A stretch of DNA of 5,530 nt from Acidobacteriota bacterium (GCA_029777145.1 JAKOSS010000915.1:1-5530), one strand, 5' to 3'; shown: positions 1-5,275, numbered from the stretch's first letter. Translations and numbers: made by a program. The notes: a model not told the origin generated them from the letters alone.

Positions 1-495
1 CGCGATCAGCGCGACGACCGTCTCGATCATCATCGGAAGGTGGATCCCGACGGCGTCGCCTTTGCCGATCCCGCGTTGTCTGAGCGCCGCCGAAACCGTC
101 TCGATCTCTGAGAGCAATAGTCGGTACGAAACGCGTCTGACCTCGCCTTCTTCGCCTTCCCAGATCACCGCCGGCTGGTTCTTGAGCGAACCATCGGTCC
201 AGCGGTCAACGCAAGCCGAGGCTATGTTCAATCTGCCGCCGGCGCACCACTTCGACCACTCGATGCCATCACTCGTGTCGAGCAGTTTCGCGTACGGCGG
301 ATCGAATGTGATGTCGAGAAATTTGATGACTTCTGCCGTGAAACGTTCGACGTCGCCTATCGAAAATTCGTAGAGTTCGTCCCAGGTCGAGACGCCGACC
401 TGTTTCATGAAGCGCGTCAGCTGCGCTTTCTTGACGACTTCTTCGTTCGGTCTCCACGCAACGGGCTGATCTTCGAAGGTATTTTGCTCGGACAT
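1..495 (-). CDS. Acetyl/acyl-CoA synthetase-like AMP-binding enzyme, N-terminal 165 residues (cut by window edge)
   Basis: Reading leftward from the ATG at 495-493, the frame stays open for 165 codons to the window edge, so only the N-terminal part is present. It shows the Acs-type N-terminal cap: a WDELYEFS segment (residues 38-45), then WSKWCAGGRLNIA (80-92) and CVDRW (95-99). These resemble the W-x-x-GG-x-LN and NC-x-DRH stretches of acetyl-CoA synthetase. IWEGEEGEVRRVSYR (111-125) and GDAVGIHLPM (146-155) open the large ATP-binding domain. Enzymes of this family activate a carboxylate with ATP through an acyl-adenylate and transfer it to CoA in the cytoplasm. The P-loop-like, adenylate-binding and C-terminal lysine motifs lie outside the window, so substrate (acetate, propionate or another acid) and activity cannot be judged. 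WSKWCAGG instead of the usual Acs wording suggests an Acs-like paralogue rather than classical Acs. No clear Shine-Dalgarno precedes the start; an in-frame GTG at 516-514 is a less likely alternative. It is divergent from the SDR gene. Confidence 0.88.
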   Translation of the reverse strand, partial: MSEQNTFEDQPVAWRPNEEVVKKAQLTRFMKQVGVSTWDELYEFSIGDVERFTAEVIKFLDITFDPPYAKLLDTSDGIEWSKWCAGGRLNIASACVDRWTDGSLKNQPAVIWEGEEGEVRRVSYRLLLSEIETVSAALRQRGIGKGDAVGIHLPMMIETVVALIA

Positions 496-630
496 ACTTT
501 TGGAATATGCGGACACTACCGATTATTCTATACCAACCGAACAGCAATTTGCGTTTAACGCCGTACCGGTCGAATATGGGTCCGAAACAGGGCTGTAATT
601 TTCAAACGATGGATAGAACTATTGCGACCG

Positions 631-660
631 GCTGTTAGCTGTCAGCCATGAGCCAACAGC
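631..660. repeat. Heptanucleotide tandem array, four units
   Basis: Four consecutive 7-bp units, each beginning GC and ending A, run from 631 to 658 (GCTGTTA, GCTGTCA, GCCATGA, GCCAACA), and a further GC follows. The outer parts are also inverted: GCTGTTAGCT at 631-640 pairs with AGCCAACAGC at 651-660 at 9 of 10 positions, so the array could fold as a hairpin. It lies in the spacer between the divergent acyl-CoA synthetase and SDR genes, about 33 bp before the SDR start. A second array of the same period and GC phase occurs at 2652-2679. Heptamer arrays of this kind (STRR) are known from filamentous cyanobacteria; membership in any named family here is not shown. Confidence 0.6.
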
Positions 661-693
661 TTTGAATCGCAAAAGATCGCAAATCGAATCGAA

Positions 694-1482
694 ATGGTCG
701 AACCACCTGTCGAAATCAAACTCCCTTCAAATTTGTTCGCCGGAAAAACGGCGATCGTCACCGGTGCTTCGCGCGGTGTCGGACGAGCCACCGCCATGCG
801 TCTCGCGGAAGGCGGCGCGAACGTCGTCGTCAATTACTTGAAAGAAGCCGAAAAGGCGAATAACGTGGTCGCGCTCTGCAAAGAGATCGGAGTTGACGCG
901 ATCGCGGTTCAGGGCGACGTCTCGAATTGGCAGGACGCGCGGAATCTGGCGCAGGCTGCGGTCGACAAGTTTGGACGGATCGACCTCATCGTCCTCAATG
1001 CCGGGATCTGGGAAGGCGCGCCGATCGAGGACATGACCGAGGAAGTTTGGAACAAGGTCATGAACACGAATCTCAAAGCGGCGTGGGCGGTGACGAAGGC
1101 GTGTGTGCCGGCGATGAAAAAACAGGATTCGGGATCGATCGTGCTCGTGAGTTCGACCGCCGGACAACGCGGCGAAGCGAATTACTCGAATTACGCCGCG
1201 TCAAAAGGCGGACAGATCAGTTTCACAAAAGCGCTGGCGAGCGAACTTTGCCCGAAGATCCGGGTCAACTGCGTCGCGCCGGGTTGGATCGAAACGGCGA
1301 TGGTCCGGCCGGTTTTCGAAGACGCTTCATACAAGCAATCCGTGATCGCATCGATCCCTCTCAAGCGCATGGCGACGACCGACGACATCGCACTTTCGAT
1401 CTGCTTTCTGCTCTCCGATTGGTCGCGTCACACAACCGGCGAGATCCTCAACGTCAACGGCGGAGCGGTTCTTTGCGGGTAG
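694..1482 (+). CDS. Short-chain dehydrogenase/reductase (FabG-like SDR)
   Basis: A complete 262-residue classical SDR, a little longer than the usual ~250 because of a ~16-residue N-terminal lead before the Rossmann fold. Visible motifs are the cofactor-binding TGASRGVG (residues 23-30), GDV (74-76) at the adenine pocket, the NAG motif (102-104), Asn126, Ser154, and the catalytic pair Tyr167 and Lys171 in YAASK. CVAPGWIETAM (193-203) and the C-terminal GEILNVNGG (249-257) are also typical. The catalytic tetrad is therefore intact, and a cytoplasmic NAD(P)H-dependent oxidoreductase is expected. Arg27 in the glycine loop mildly favours NADPH. FabG (3-oxoacyl-ACP reductase) and sugar or alcohol dehydrogenases share this pattern, so the substrate is not assigned. 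ATG 694 is the first start in frame: the frame is closed by TGA at 649-651 and has no earlier ATG. There is no convincing Shine-Dalgarno. The G of the TAG stop is also the first base of a REP-like element. Confidence 0.93.
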   Translation: MVEPPVEIKLPSNLFAGKTAIVTGASRGVGRATAMRLAEGGANVVVNYLKEAEKANNVVALCKEIGVDAIAVQGDVSNWQDARNLAQAAVDKFGRIDLIVLNAGIWEGAPIEDMTEEVWNKVMNTNLKAAWAVTKACVPAMKKQDSGSIVLVSSTAGQRGEANYSNYAASKGGQISFTKALASELCPKIRVNCVAPGWIETAMVRPVFEDASYKQSVIASIPLKRMATTDDIALSICFLLSDWSRHTTGEILNVNGGAVLCG

Positions 1483-1506
1483 TTTGGAGTACCGCCTTCA
1501 GGCGGC
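1482..1506 (+). repeat. REP-like palindromic element, left copy
   Basis: A 25-bp unit made of the head GTTTGGAGTA (1482-1491) followed by the small palindrome CCGCCTTCAGGCGG (1492-1505), which has 6-bp arms around TC. It begins on the last base of the SDR stop codon. Its reverse complement recurs at 1559-1583 with 24 of 25 positions identical. A head plus a GC hairpin in an intergenic, inverted pair is the usual organisation of REP/BIME elements. No REP-associated transposase is in the window, so the assignment is by architecture only. Confidence 0.7.
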
Positions 1507-1558
1507 AACGTAGTCGGTTTGAGTCCCCCCTTCCGCGGGCGTAGAATCAAGAATGTAA

Positions 1559-1583
1559 GCCGCCTGAAGGCGGAACTCCAAAC
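1559..1583 (-). repeat. REP-like palindromic element, right copy (inverted)
   Basis: This is the inverted partner of 1482-1506. The palindrome CCGCCTGAAGGCGG (1561-1574) is followed by the reversed tail AACTCCAAAC. The only mismatch in the 25-bp pairing is A1491 against A1574. In RNA the pair could form one long stem with a 52-nt loop (1507-1558), or each copy could form its own 6-bp hairpin. The element ends 13 bp before the cysteine synthase ATG, so if the SDR and cysteine synthase genes are co-transcribed it occupies most of the 5' leader of the second gene. No U-run follows, so it is not a typical intrinsic terminator. Confidence 0.7.
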
Positions 1584-1596
1584 GTGACTCTGTCCT

Positions 1597-2658
1597 ATGA
1601 ACTTCGCATCGCTCGCCGATTATCAAAACCACTTTGCAAGTGCCGGAAAATCACTCTACGTCGAAAACCTGATCGGGAATACGCCGCTTCTCGCGGTTCA
1701 TTTCAAGTATCGCGGTGAACGCCGGACCATTTTCGCCAAGGCCGAACATCTGAACCTTTCCGGGTCGATCAAGGACCGGATGGCGCTTCACATCCTGAAA
1801 GAAGCATACTCGACCGGTGAGCTCAAGAAAGGCGACACGATCGTCGAGGCGACGAGCGGAAACACCGGCATTGCGTTTTCCGCTCTCGGCCACGCGTTCG
1901 GCAATCCGGTCCGGATCTACATGCCTAACTGGATGAGCGCCGAGCGTATATCGCTGATCAAGAGCTACGGCGCGGAAGTCGTTCTCGTCAGCCACGATGA
2001 AGGCGGATTTCTCGGCAGCATATCGATGTGCGACCGCTTCGCCGAAGAGAACCGGAATTCGTTCCTTTCGCACCAATTCTCGAACGCCGCGAATCCGCAG
2101 GCGCACTACGAAACGACCGGACCCGAGATCTGGAACCAGCTTGCGTCGATCGGTCTCAAACCCGACGCGTTCGTCGCCGGCGTCGGAACCGGCGGGACGA
2201 TCATGGGCGTCGCGCGTTACCTTCGAGAGAAGGATCCGTCGATCAAACTCCATCCGCTCGAACCGGCCGAATCGCCGACGATGTCAACCGGCTGCAAGGT
2301 CGGCAGCCACCGGATCCAGGGAATCTCGGACGAGTTCATCCCGGCGATCGTCGATCTCTCGTCGCTCGACGAGATCGTCACCGTTTCGGACGGCGATTCG
2401 ATCATCATGGCGCAACGCCTCGCGACCGAACTCGGTCTCGGCGTCGGGATCTCATCGGGTGCGAACTTCATCGGCGCGCTGATGGCCCGCGAAAAACTTG
2501 GGCCGGACGCGGTCGTTGCGACGATCTTTTCCGACGACAACAAGAAATATCTGAGCACCGATCTTGTCAAACCGCAGCCGATGCACGACGACTATTATTC
2601 GAAGGACATCGAACTCTTCGGCTACCAAACGATCGGACGACTGAACGGTCAGCAGTGA
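1597..2658 (+). CDS. PLP-dependent cysteine synthase-family protein (O-acetylserine sulfhydrylase-like)
   Basis: A complete 353-residue fold-type II PLP enzyme. After an N-terminal ~24 residues come IGNTPL (26-31), the PLP lysine Lys59 in GSIKDR, the substrate loop EATSGNTG (84-91), [10 protein letters not shown] (170-179), the glycine-rich phosphate cup GVGTGGT (195-201), LEPAESP (221-227), HRIQGI (238-243) and GISSGAN (284-290), whose serine contacts the pyridine nitrogen. The sulfhydrylase reaction makes L-cysteine from O-acetylserine and sulfide in the cytoplasm. Cystathionine beta-synthase and related enzymes share these motifs, so cysK is not assigned firmly. [12 protein letters not shown] replaces the common HKIQGIGAGFIP, and about 30 residues follow the usual end near KKYLSTDL (316-323). 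The protein is thus longer than typical CysK (~310-325) but lacks a CBS domain. ATG 1597 fits the family N-terminus; no Shine-Dalgarno is seen in the 13 bases after the repeat. The stop codon lies inside the first unit of a heptamer repeat. Confidence 0.92.
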   Translation: MNFASLADYQNHFASAGKSLYVENLIGNTPLLAVHFKYRGERRTIFAKAEHLNLSGSIKDRMALHILKEAYSTGELKKGDTIVEATSGNTGIAFSALGHAFGNPVRIYMPNWMSAERISLIKSYGAEVVLVSHDEGGFLGSISMCDRFAEENRNSFLSHQFSNAANPQAHYETTGPEIWNQLASIGLKPDAFVAGVGTGGTIMGVARYLREKDPSIKLHPLEPAESPTMSTGCKVGSHRIQGISDEFIPAIVDLSSLDEIVTVSDGDSIIMAQRLATELGLGVGISSGANFIGALMAREKLGPDAVVATIFSDDNKKYLSTDLVKPQPMHDDYYSKDIELFGYQTIGRLNGQQ

Positions 2659-2679
2659 GCAGTGAGCAGCAAGCAGTCA
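2652..2679. repeat. Heptanucleotide tandem array, four units, overlapping a stop codon
   Basis: GCAGTGA occurs twice (2652-2658 and 2659-2665), followed by GCAGCAA (2666-2672) and GCAGTCA (2673-2679). All units share GCAG at the start and A at the end. The first unit supplies the final codon bases and the TGA stop of the cysteine synthase gene. The array runs directly into the GC hairpin at 2683-2702. Period and GC phase match the array at 631-658. Confidence 0.72.
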
Positions 2680-2703
2680 GTACCGCCTGCGTGAGCGGGC
2701 GGC
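2679..2703 (+). repeat. REP-like GC hairpin with GTGA loop
   Basis: The segment starts AGTACCGCCT (2679-2688), the same ten bases found at 1488-1497 in the left REP-like copy. Arms CCGCCTGC (2683-2690) and GCGGGCGG (2695-2702) form an 8-bp stem with one G-T pair around the loop GTGA, a GNRA-type tetraloop in RNA. It sits 24 bp after the cysteine synthase stop codon. No T-run follows, so it is more likely a repeat element that may stabilise the mRNA 3' end than an intrinsic terminator. Confidence 0.65.
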
Positions 2704-2784
2704 GAATCTTGCGGTTGACGCCGAGCCACCGACACCCATTGTTTTGTCGAATTTCATTGAAGAGTTTTGTGAAGATTCTTTCTC

Positions 2785-2819
2785 TTGCCAATTCCAAAGT
2801 GACACTTTAGTATCACTAT
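2785..2819 (+). promoter_or_regulatory. Promoter of the phd-parE operon with overlapping palindromic operator
   Basis: TTGCCA (2785-2790, 5 of 6 to the -35 consensus) lies exactly 17 bp before TAGTAT (2808-2813, 4 of 6 to the -10 consensus). A 20-bp imperfect palindrome covers 2798-2817: AGTGACACT and AGTATCACT around TT, with 8 of 9 positions symmetric. It overlaps the -10 box and half of the spacer. Phd/YefM antitoxins commonly bind such palindromes to repress their own operon, so it is inferred to be the autoregulatory operator. Transcription would begin about 7 bp after the -10, at or next to the antitoxin ATG (2820). Confidence 0.6.
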
Positions 2820-3077
2820 ATGAGAATTGAACTGGTTACCACCCTCAAACGCCAGGCGACTGAGCTACTCGCGGACATCGAACGCGATAAAGAGCCGATC
2901 CTCATCACTCAACACGGACTGCCAAGCGCTTATCTGGTCGATGTTGAGAGCTACGAGCTACTTCAGAAACGAATGGAAATCCTCGAGGGACTTGCCCGCG
3001 GGGAGATGGCGGTAGCTGACGGTCGTACGGTCTCTCAAGACGAAGCCAAGACGCGAATGGAGAGATGGCTCAAATAG
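2820..3077 (+). CDS. Phd/YefM-family antitoxin
   Basis: An 85-residue protein with the Phd/YefM layout. The N-terminal segment TLKRQATELLADIERDKE (residues 8-25) is followed by PILITQHGLPSAYLVDVESYELL (26-48). This is the family core, in which 'I-T-x-x-G-x-P-x-A-x-L-V' leads into 'xxSYexL'. The N-terminal fold dimerises and binds operator DNA. The C-terminal part, from about residue 50 and ending MERWLK, would wrap the toxin and neutralise it. ATG 2820 gives the normal family N-terminus; there is no Shine-Dalgarno because the promoter elements reach the start. The final 13 bp overlap the toxin start, so the two genes are translationally linked and expressed antitoxin first. The upstream palindrome suggests autorepression. 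Confidence 0.88.
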   Translation: MRIELVTTLKRQATELLADIERDKEPILITQHGLPSAYLVDVESYELLQKRMEILEGLARGEMAVADGRTVSQDEAKTRMERWLK

Positions 3078-3382
3078 TCTGGACCGAACCGGCGCTGTCG
3101 GACTTGGACACGATCGCTGAATACATTGCGTTGGACAACCCGACGGCGGCGGCCGCTTTTGTGAAACGTATTTTTCGGCTGGTTGAGCAATTGCGCGCAC
3201 ACCCTGAAAGCGGAAGCCGACCGTTGGAATTAGACAGTTCTTCAAGATATCGGCAGTTGGTCGTCGGTCCGTGCCGGGTTTTTTATCGTTTCGACGGAGA
3301 GCGTGTATACATCCTCTATGTCATGCGCTCCGAACGCCTCCTACGAGTCGAGGAATTCGAGTCAAGGGAAAATGAAACATAG
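3065..3382 (+). CDS. ParE/RelE-superfamily toxin
   Basis: A 105-residue small protein with the ParE signature: VWTEPALSDLDTIAEYIALDNP (5-26), a helix AAAAFVKRIFRLVEQL (28-43), HPESGSRPLEL (46-56), then YRQLVVGPCRVFYRFDGERVYILYV (62-86). The segment YRxLVVGPxRVFYR matches the conserved beta-sheet core. ParE toxins of this fold poison DNA gyrase, while RelE relatives cleave mRNA on the ribosome; sequence alone favours ParE, but the target is not proven. It starts at ATG 3065 within the antitoxin gene, with GGAGAG immediately upstream. Pairing a Phd-type antitoxin with a ParE-type toxin is a common mix-and-match arrangement. Codon use is less GC-biased than in lysC, consistent with a mobile module. 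Confidence 0.88.
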   Translation: MAQIVWTEPALSDLDTIAEYIALDNPTAAAAFVKRIFRLVEQLRAHPESGSRPLELDSSSRYRQLVVGPCRVFYRFDGERVYILYVMRSERLLRVEEFESRENET

Positions 3383-3400
3383 ATATATGTGCTTTCGATC

Positions 3401-3430
3401 ACTTCGCGTTTCTTCGCTTTACTTCGTGGT
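3401..3430. repeat. Three 10-bp TTCG-containing units
   Basis: ACTTCGCGTT, TCTTCGCTTT and ACTTCGTGGT lie head to tail at 3401-3410, 3411-3420 and 3421-3430. Each has CTTCG at positions 2-6 of the unit. They lie in the spacer between the ParE toxin gene and lysC. No coding frame or hairpin explains them. With only three units, chance or a decayed larger repeat cannot be excluded. Confidence 0.4.
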
Positions 3431-3493
3431 CAATTTGATTCAACCTTCGTGACTTGAAACTCGCCAAACGACGCGAAAATCGATCCAGCTTTT

Positions 3494-3517
3494 CCACTTT
3501 TTCACTCTTTCACCTTA
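3494..3517. repeat. 8-bp CAC/T-rich units before lysC
   Basis: The CAC trinucleotide recurs at 3495-3497, 3503-3505 and 3511-3513, exactly 8 bp apart. It is embedded in a pyrimidine-rich strand, with units CCACTTTT, TCACTCTT and TCACCTTA. The tract ends about 16 bp before the lysC ATG, where a Shine-Dalgarno would be expected but none is visible. It may be a short tandem repeat, or simply an unstructured pyrimidine-rich leader. Confidence 0.4.
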
Positions 3518-3532
3518 AACTACTCCCGAACT

Positions 3533-4891
3533 ATGGGACCGACAGTGATGAAGTTCGGCGGCACGAGCGTGCAGGACGCGGAAGCGTTCGCGCGAGTGGC
3601 CGAGATCGTAAAGGGCGAGGGATCGAATTCGCCCGTCATTGTGACGTCGGCGATGTCGAAGGTGACCGACGCGCTTCTCCGTGCATTTGAACTCGCGAAG
3701 CACGGCGACGTCGAGGACGCCGTCTTGTCGCTCGAACCGCACTTCGAACGTCATCGCGAGGTCGCCCGAACATTGCTCGACGAAGCTGGCCGGAAACTCT
3801 TCCGAGTCGAACTAGATTTCGCCGAAAAAGAACTCGGAGATCTGCTGATGCGCGTCTCGCGCCGGTCGCTGCCGCTGGCGATGCTCAAGGACGCGATCGT
3901 TTCGTACGGCGAACAGCTTTCGTCAAGACTTCTCGCACTTGTCTGCGCGAACGCCGGATTGAACGCGCGTCACGTCGATTCGCGCCGGCTGATCGTCACC
4001 GACGAAGAATATGGAGCAGCCGCGCCGATCTGGTCCGAGACTGAAAAACTCGTACAGTTGGAACTCAAGGGAACACTTGAGGCCAGCGAGGTTCCGGTGA
4101 TGGGCGGATTCATCGCCGCCAGCCGCAGCGGCGAGACGACTACGTTGGGCCGCGGCGGATCGGATTATTCGGCGGCGATCGTCGGGGCGGCGCTCGGCGC
4201 GCGCGAGATCCAGATCTGGACCGACGTCACCGGCGTGCTGACGTGCGACCCGCGGATCTGCCCGACCGCGCGCACGCTGCGCACGCTTTCATACGACGAG
4301 GCCGCGGAGCTCGCTTATTTCGGCGCCAAGGTCCTGCACCCGAAAACGATCCAGCCGGCGGTCGATCAGCAGATCCCGGTCCGTGTTTGCAATTCGCACC
4401 AACCGCAGGAGCGCGGCACGATGATCCTGCCGCAAACTGAGACGACGCCGCGCAAGGTCAAATCGATCGCCTACAAGAAAGGCATCACGATCCTCCGCAT
4501 TTCATCGGCTCGGATGCTCGGGGCGTTCGGTTTCATGAGCGCGATCTTTCAGATCTTCGAACGCCACCGCGTGGTCATCGACGTAGTCACGACATCGGAG
4601 GTTTCGGTCTCGCTGACGCTCGACAACACGGATTCGCTCGACGCAGTCATTAAAGATCTCGAACGCATCGGCAGGGTTGAGGTCGTCCCGAACAACGCCG
4701 TCGTCTGCGTCGTCGGCTTCGGTCTGCGCGGCGCTTCGGGCGTCGCCGCCGAGGTTTTCCACGCACTTTCGGACTTCAACATCTCTCTTATTTCCCACGG
4801 CGCCTCAAGCGTCAATCTCACCTTCGCCGTCAAGGAAGATGTCGTCAACGAGGTCGTCAAGCGACTCCACGACGAGTTCTTTGGAGATTGA
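3533..4891 (+). CDS. lysC: Aspartate kinase, monofunctional lysine-sensitive LysC type
   Basis: A complete 452-residue aspartokinase, close in length to E. coli LysC (449). It phosphorylates L-aspartate with ATP to give 4-phospho-L-aspartate, the first step to lysine, threonine, methionine and diaminopimelate, in the cytoplasm. Kinase-domain motifs are VMKFGGTSV (5-13, Lys7 at the phosphate site), TTTLGRGGSDYSA (202-214), WTDVTGVLTCDPR (229-241) and ELAYFGAKVLHPKT (259-272). Two ACT domains follow at about 319-385 and 388-450. IDVVTTSEVSVSLTLD (349-364) and SHGASSVNLTF (421-431) closely resemble the lysine-binding ACT region of E. coli LysC, so feedback inhibition by lysine is inferred. No homoserine dehydrogenase domain is fused. 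ATG 3533 retains the residues leading into beta-strand 1; ATG 3548 would remove them. No Shine-Dalgarno or lysine riboswitch is apparent in the 150-bp upstream spacer. The next gene starts 7 bp after the stop codon. Confidence 0.94.
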   Translation: MGPTVMKFGGTSVQDAEAFARVAEIVKGEGSNSPVIVTSAMSKVTDALLRAFELAKHGDVEDAVLSLEPHFERHREVARTLLDEAGRKLFRVELDFAEKELGDLLMRVSRRSLPLAMLKDAIVSYGEQLSSRLLALVCANAGLNARHVDSRRLIVTDEEYGAAAPIWSETEKLVQLELKGTLEASEVPVMGGFIAASRSGETTTLGRGGSDYSAAIVGAALGAREIQIWTDVTGVLTCDPRICPTARTLRTLSYDEAAELAYFGAKVLHPKTIQPAVDQQIPVRVCNSHQPQERGTMILPQTETTPRKVKSIAYKKGITILRISSARMLGAFGFMSAIFQIFERHRVVIDVVTTSEVSVSLTLDNTDSLDAVIKDLERIGRVEVVPNNAVVCVVGFGLRGASGVAAEVFHALSDFNISLISHGASSVNLTFAVKEDVVNEVVKRLHDEFFGD

Positions 4892-4898
4892 AAAGAGA

Positions 4899-5210
4899 AT
4901 GAGTATTTTGAATACCGGGATAAAGCGGCGGCCGACCCATCCGGGCGAGATGCTTAGGGAGGATTTCTTACCTGATTACGGTTTGTCTGTAAGCGGTTTG
5001 GCTGATGCCATCGGTGTTTCGCGGCAAACCGTAAACGAATTGCTCCGCGAACGCCGTGCCGTGAGTCCTGAAATGGCGCTTAGACTATCCCGCCTTTTTG
5101 GAAACAGCCCCGAGTTTTGGCTGAATGCGCAGCGCGCCGTTGACCTTTGGGAAGCGAACGAGGCGATCGGAAGTGACGTCGAGAGAATTCAACCGCTTTT
5201 GGCCGCATAA
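4899..5210 (+). CDS. HigA-family (XRE-type) antitoxin, apparently without an adjacent HigB
   Basis: A 103-residue helix-turn-helix protein. RRPTHPGEMLREDFL (10-24) is the typical HigA/VapI opening. LSVSGLADAIGVSRQTVNELLRERRAVSPEMALRLSRLFGNSPEFWLNAQRAVDLWEA (29-86, given here only to show the domain span) carries the HTH at about 31-57 and the conserved NSPEFWLNAQ block (69-78). Such proteins bind their operator as dimers and neutralise a RelE-like HigB nuclease, whose gene usually lies just upstream. Here the upstream gene is lysC, and no HigB-like frame follows, so it is an orphan antitoxin or a stand-alone regulator. The ATG at 4899 is 7 bp after the lysC stop codon, with GGAG at 4883-4886 as a somewhat distant Shine-Dalgarno. 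The same frame runs back to ATG 4677 inside lysC, but that extension is Ser/Thr/Arg-rich shadow translation. Codons such as ATA, TTA, TTG and AGG contrast with lysC and suggest separate acquisition. Confidence 0.88.
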   Translation: MSILNTGIKRRPTHPGEMLREDFLPDYGLSVSGLADAIGVSRQTVNELLRERRAVSPEMALRLSRLFGNSPEFWLNAQRAVDLWEANEAIGSDVERIQPLLAA

Positions 5211-5275
5211 GTCTTCGGTTTGGTTCTGCAGATCGTCAGGCGGAACAAAACTCACAAAATTTGGTCTATGTGATA

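Noticed and set aside
522..561. TATAGAAT-like -10 on the minus strand and the small palindrome GCGTTTAACGC upstream of the acyl-CoA synthetase gene
   Set aside because: No -35 box at acceptable spacing was found for the -10, and 5-bp arms are too short to support an operator call.
1482..1583. Intrinsic terminator after the SDR gene
   Set aside because: The hairpins are GC-rich and stable but no T-run follows either arm, and the symmetry fits a repeat pair better.
631..2703. CRISPR array interpretation of the repeats
   Set aside because: Units are only 7 or 25 bp, lack regular spacers, and the 25-bp copies are inverted rather than direct; no cas gene is present.
1651..2810. Long open frames overlapping the cysteine synthase gene in other frames and on the opposite strand
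   Set aside because: They are Arg/Asp-rich with no recognisable motifs, as expected from shadows of a GC-rich gene whose true frame has complete family motifs.
3383..3532. Possible lysine riboswitch or promoter upstream of lysC
   Set aside because: The 150-bp spacer is too short for a lysine riboswitch plus expression platform and shows none of its paired core. Candidate -35 boxes (TTGATT 3435-3440, TTGAAA 3454-3459) have no good -10 at 16-18 bp.
4677..4898. In-frame N-terminal extension that would make the HigA-like protein 177 residues
   Set aside because: The 74 extra residues lie wholly inside lysC, are Ser/Thr/Arg-rich shadow translation, and precede a normal HigA N-terminus at 4899.
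4976..5034. 10-bp inverted repeat TTACGGTTTG / CAAACCGTAA within the higA-like gene
   Set aside because: The 39-bp separation and coding location make a functional hairpin or operator unlikely; it is probably coincidental.
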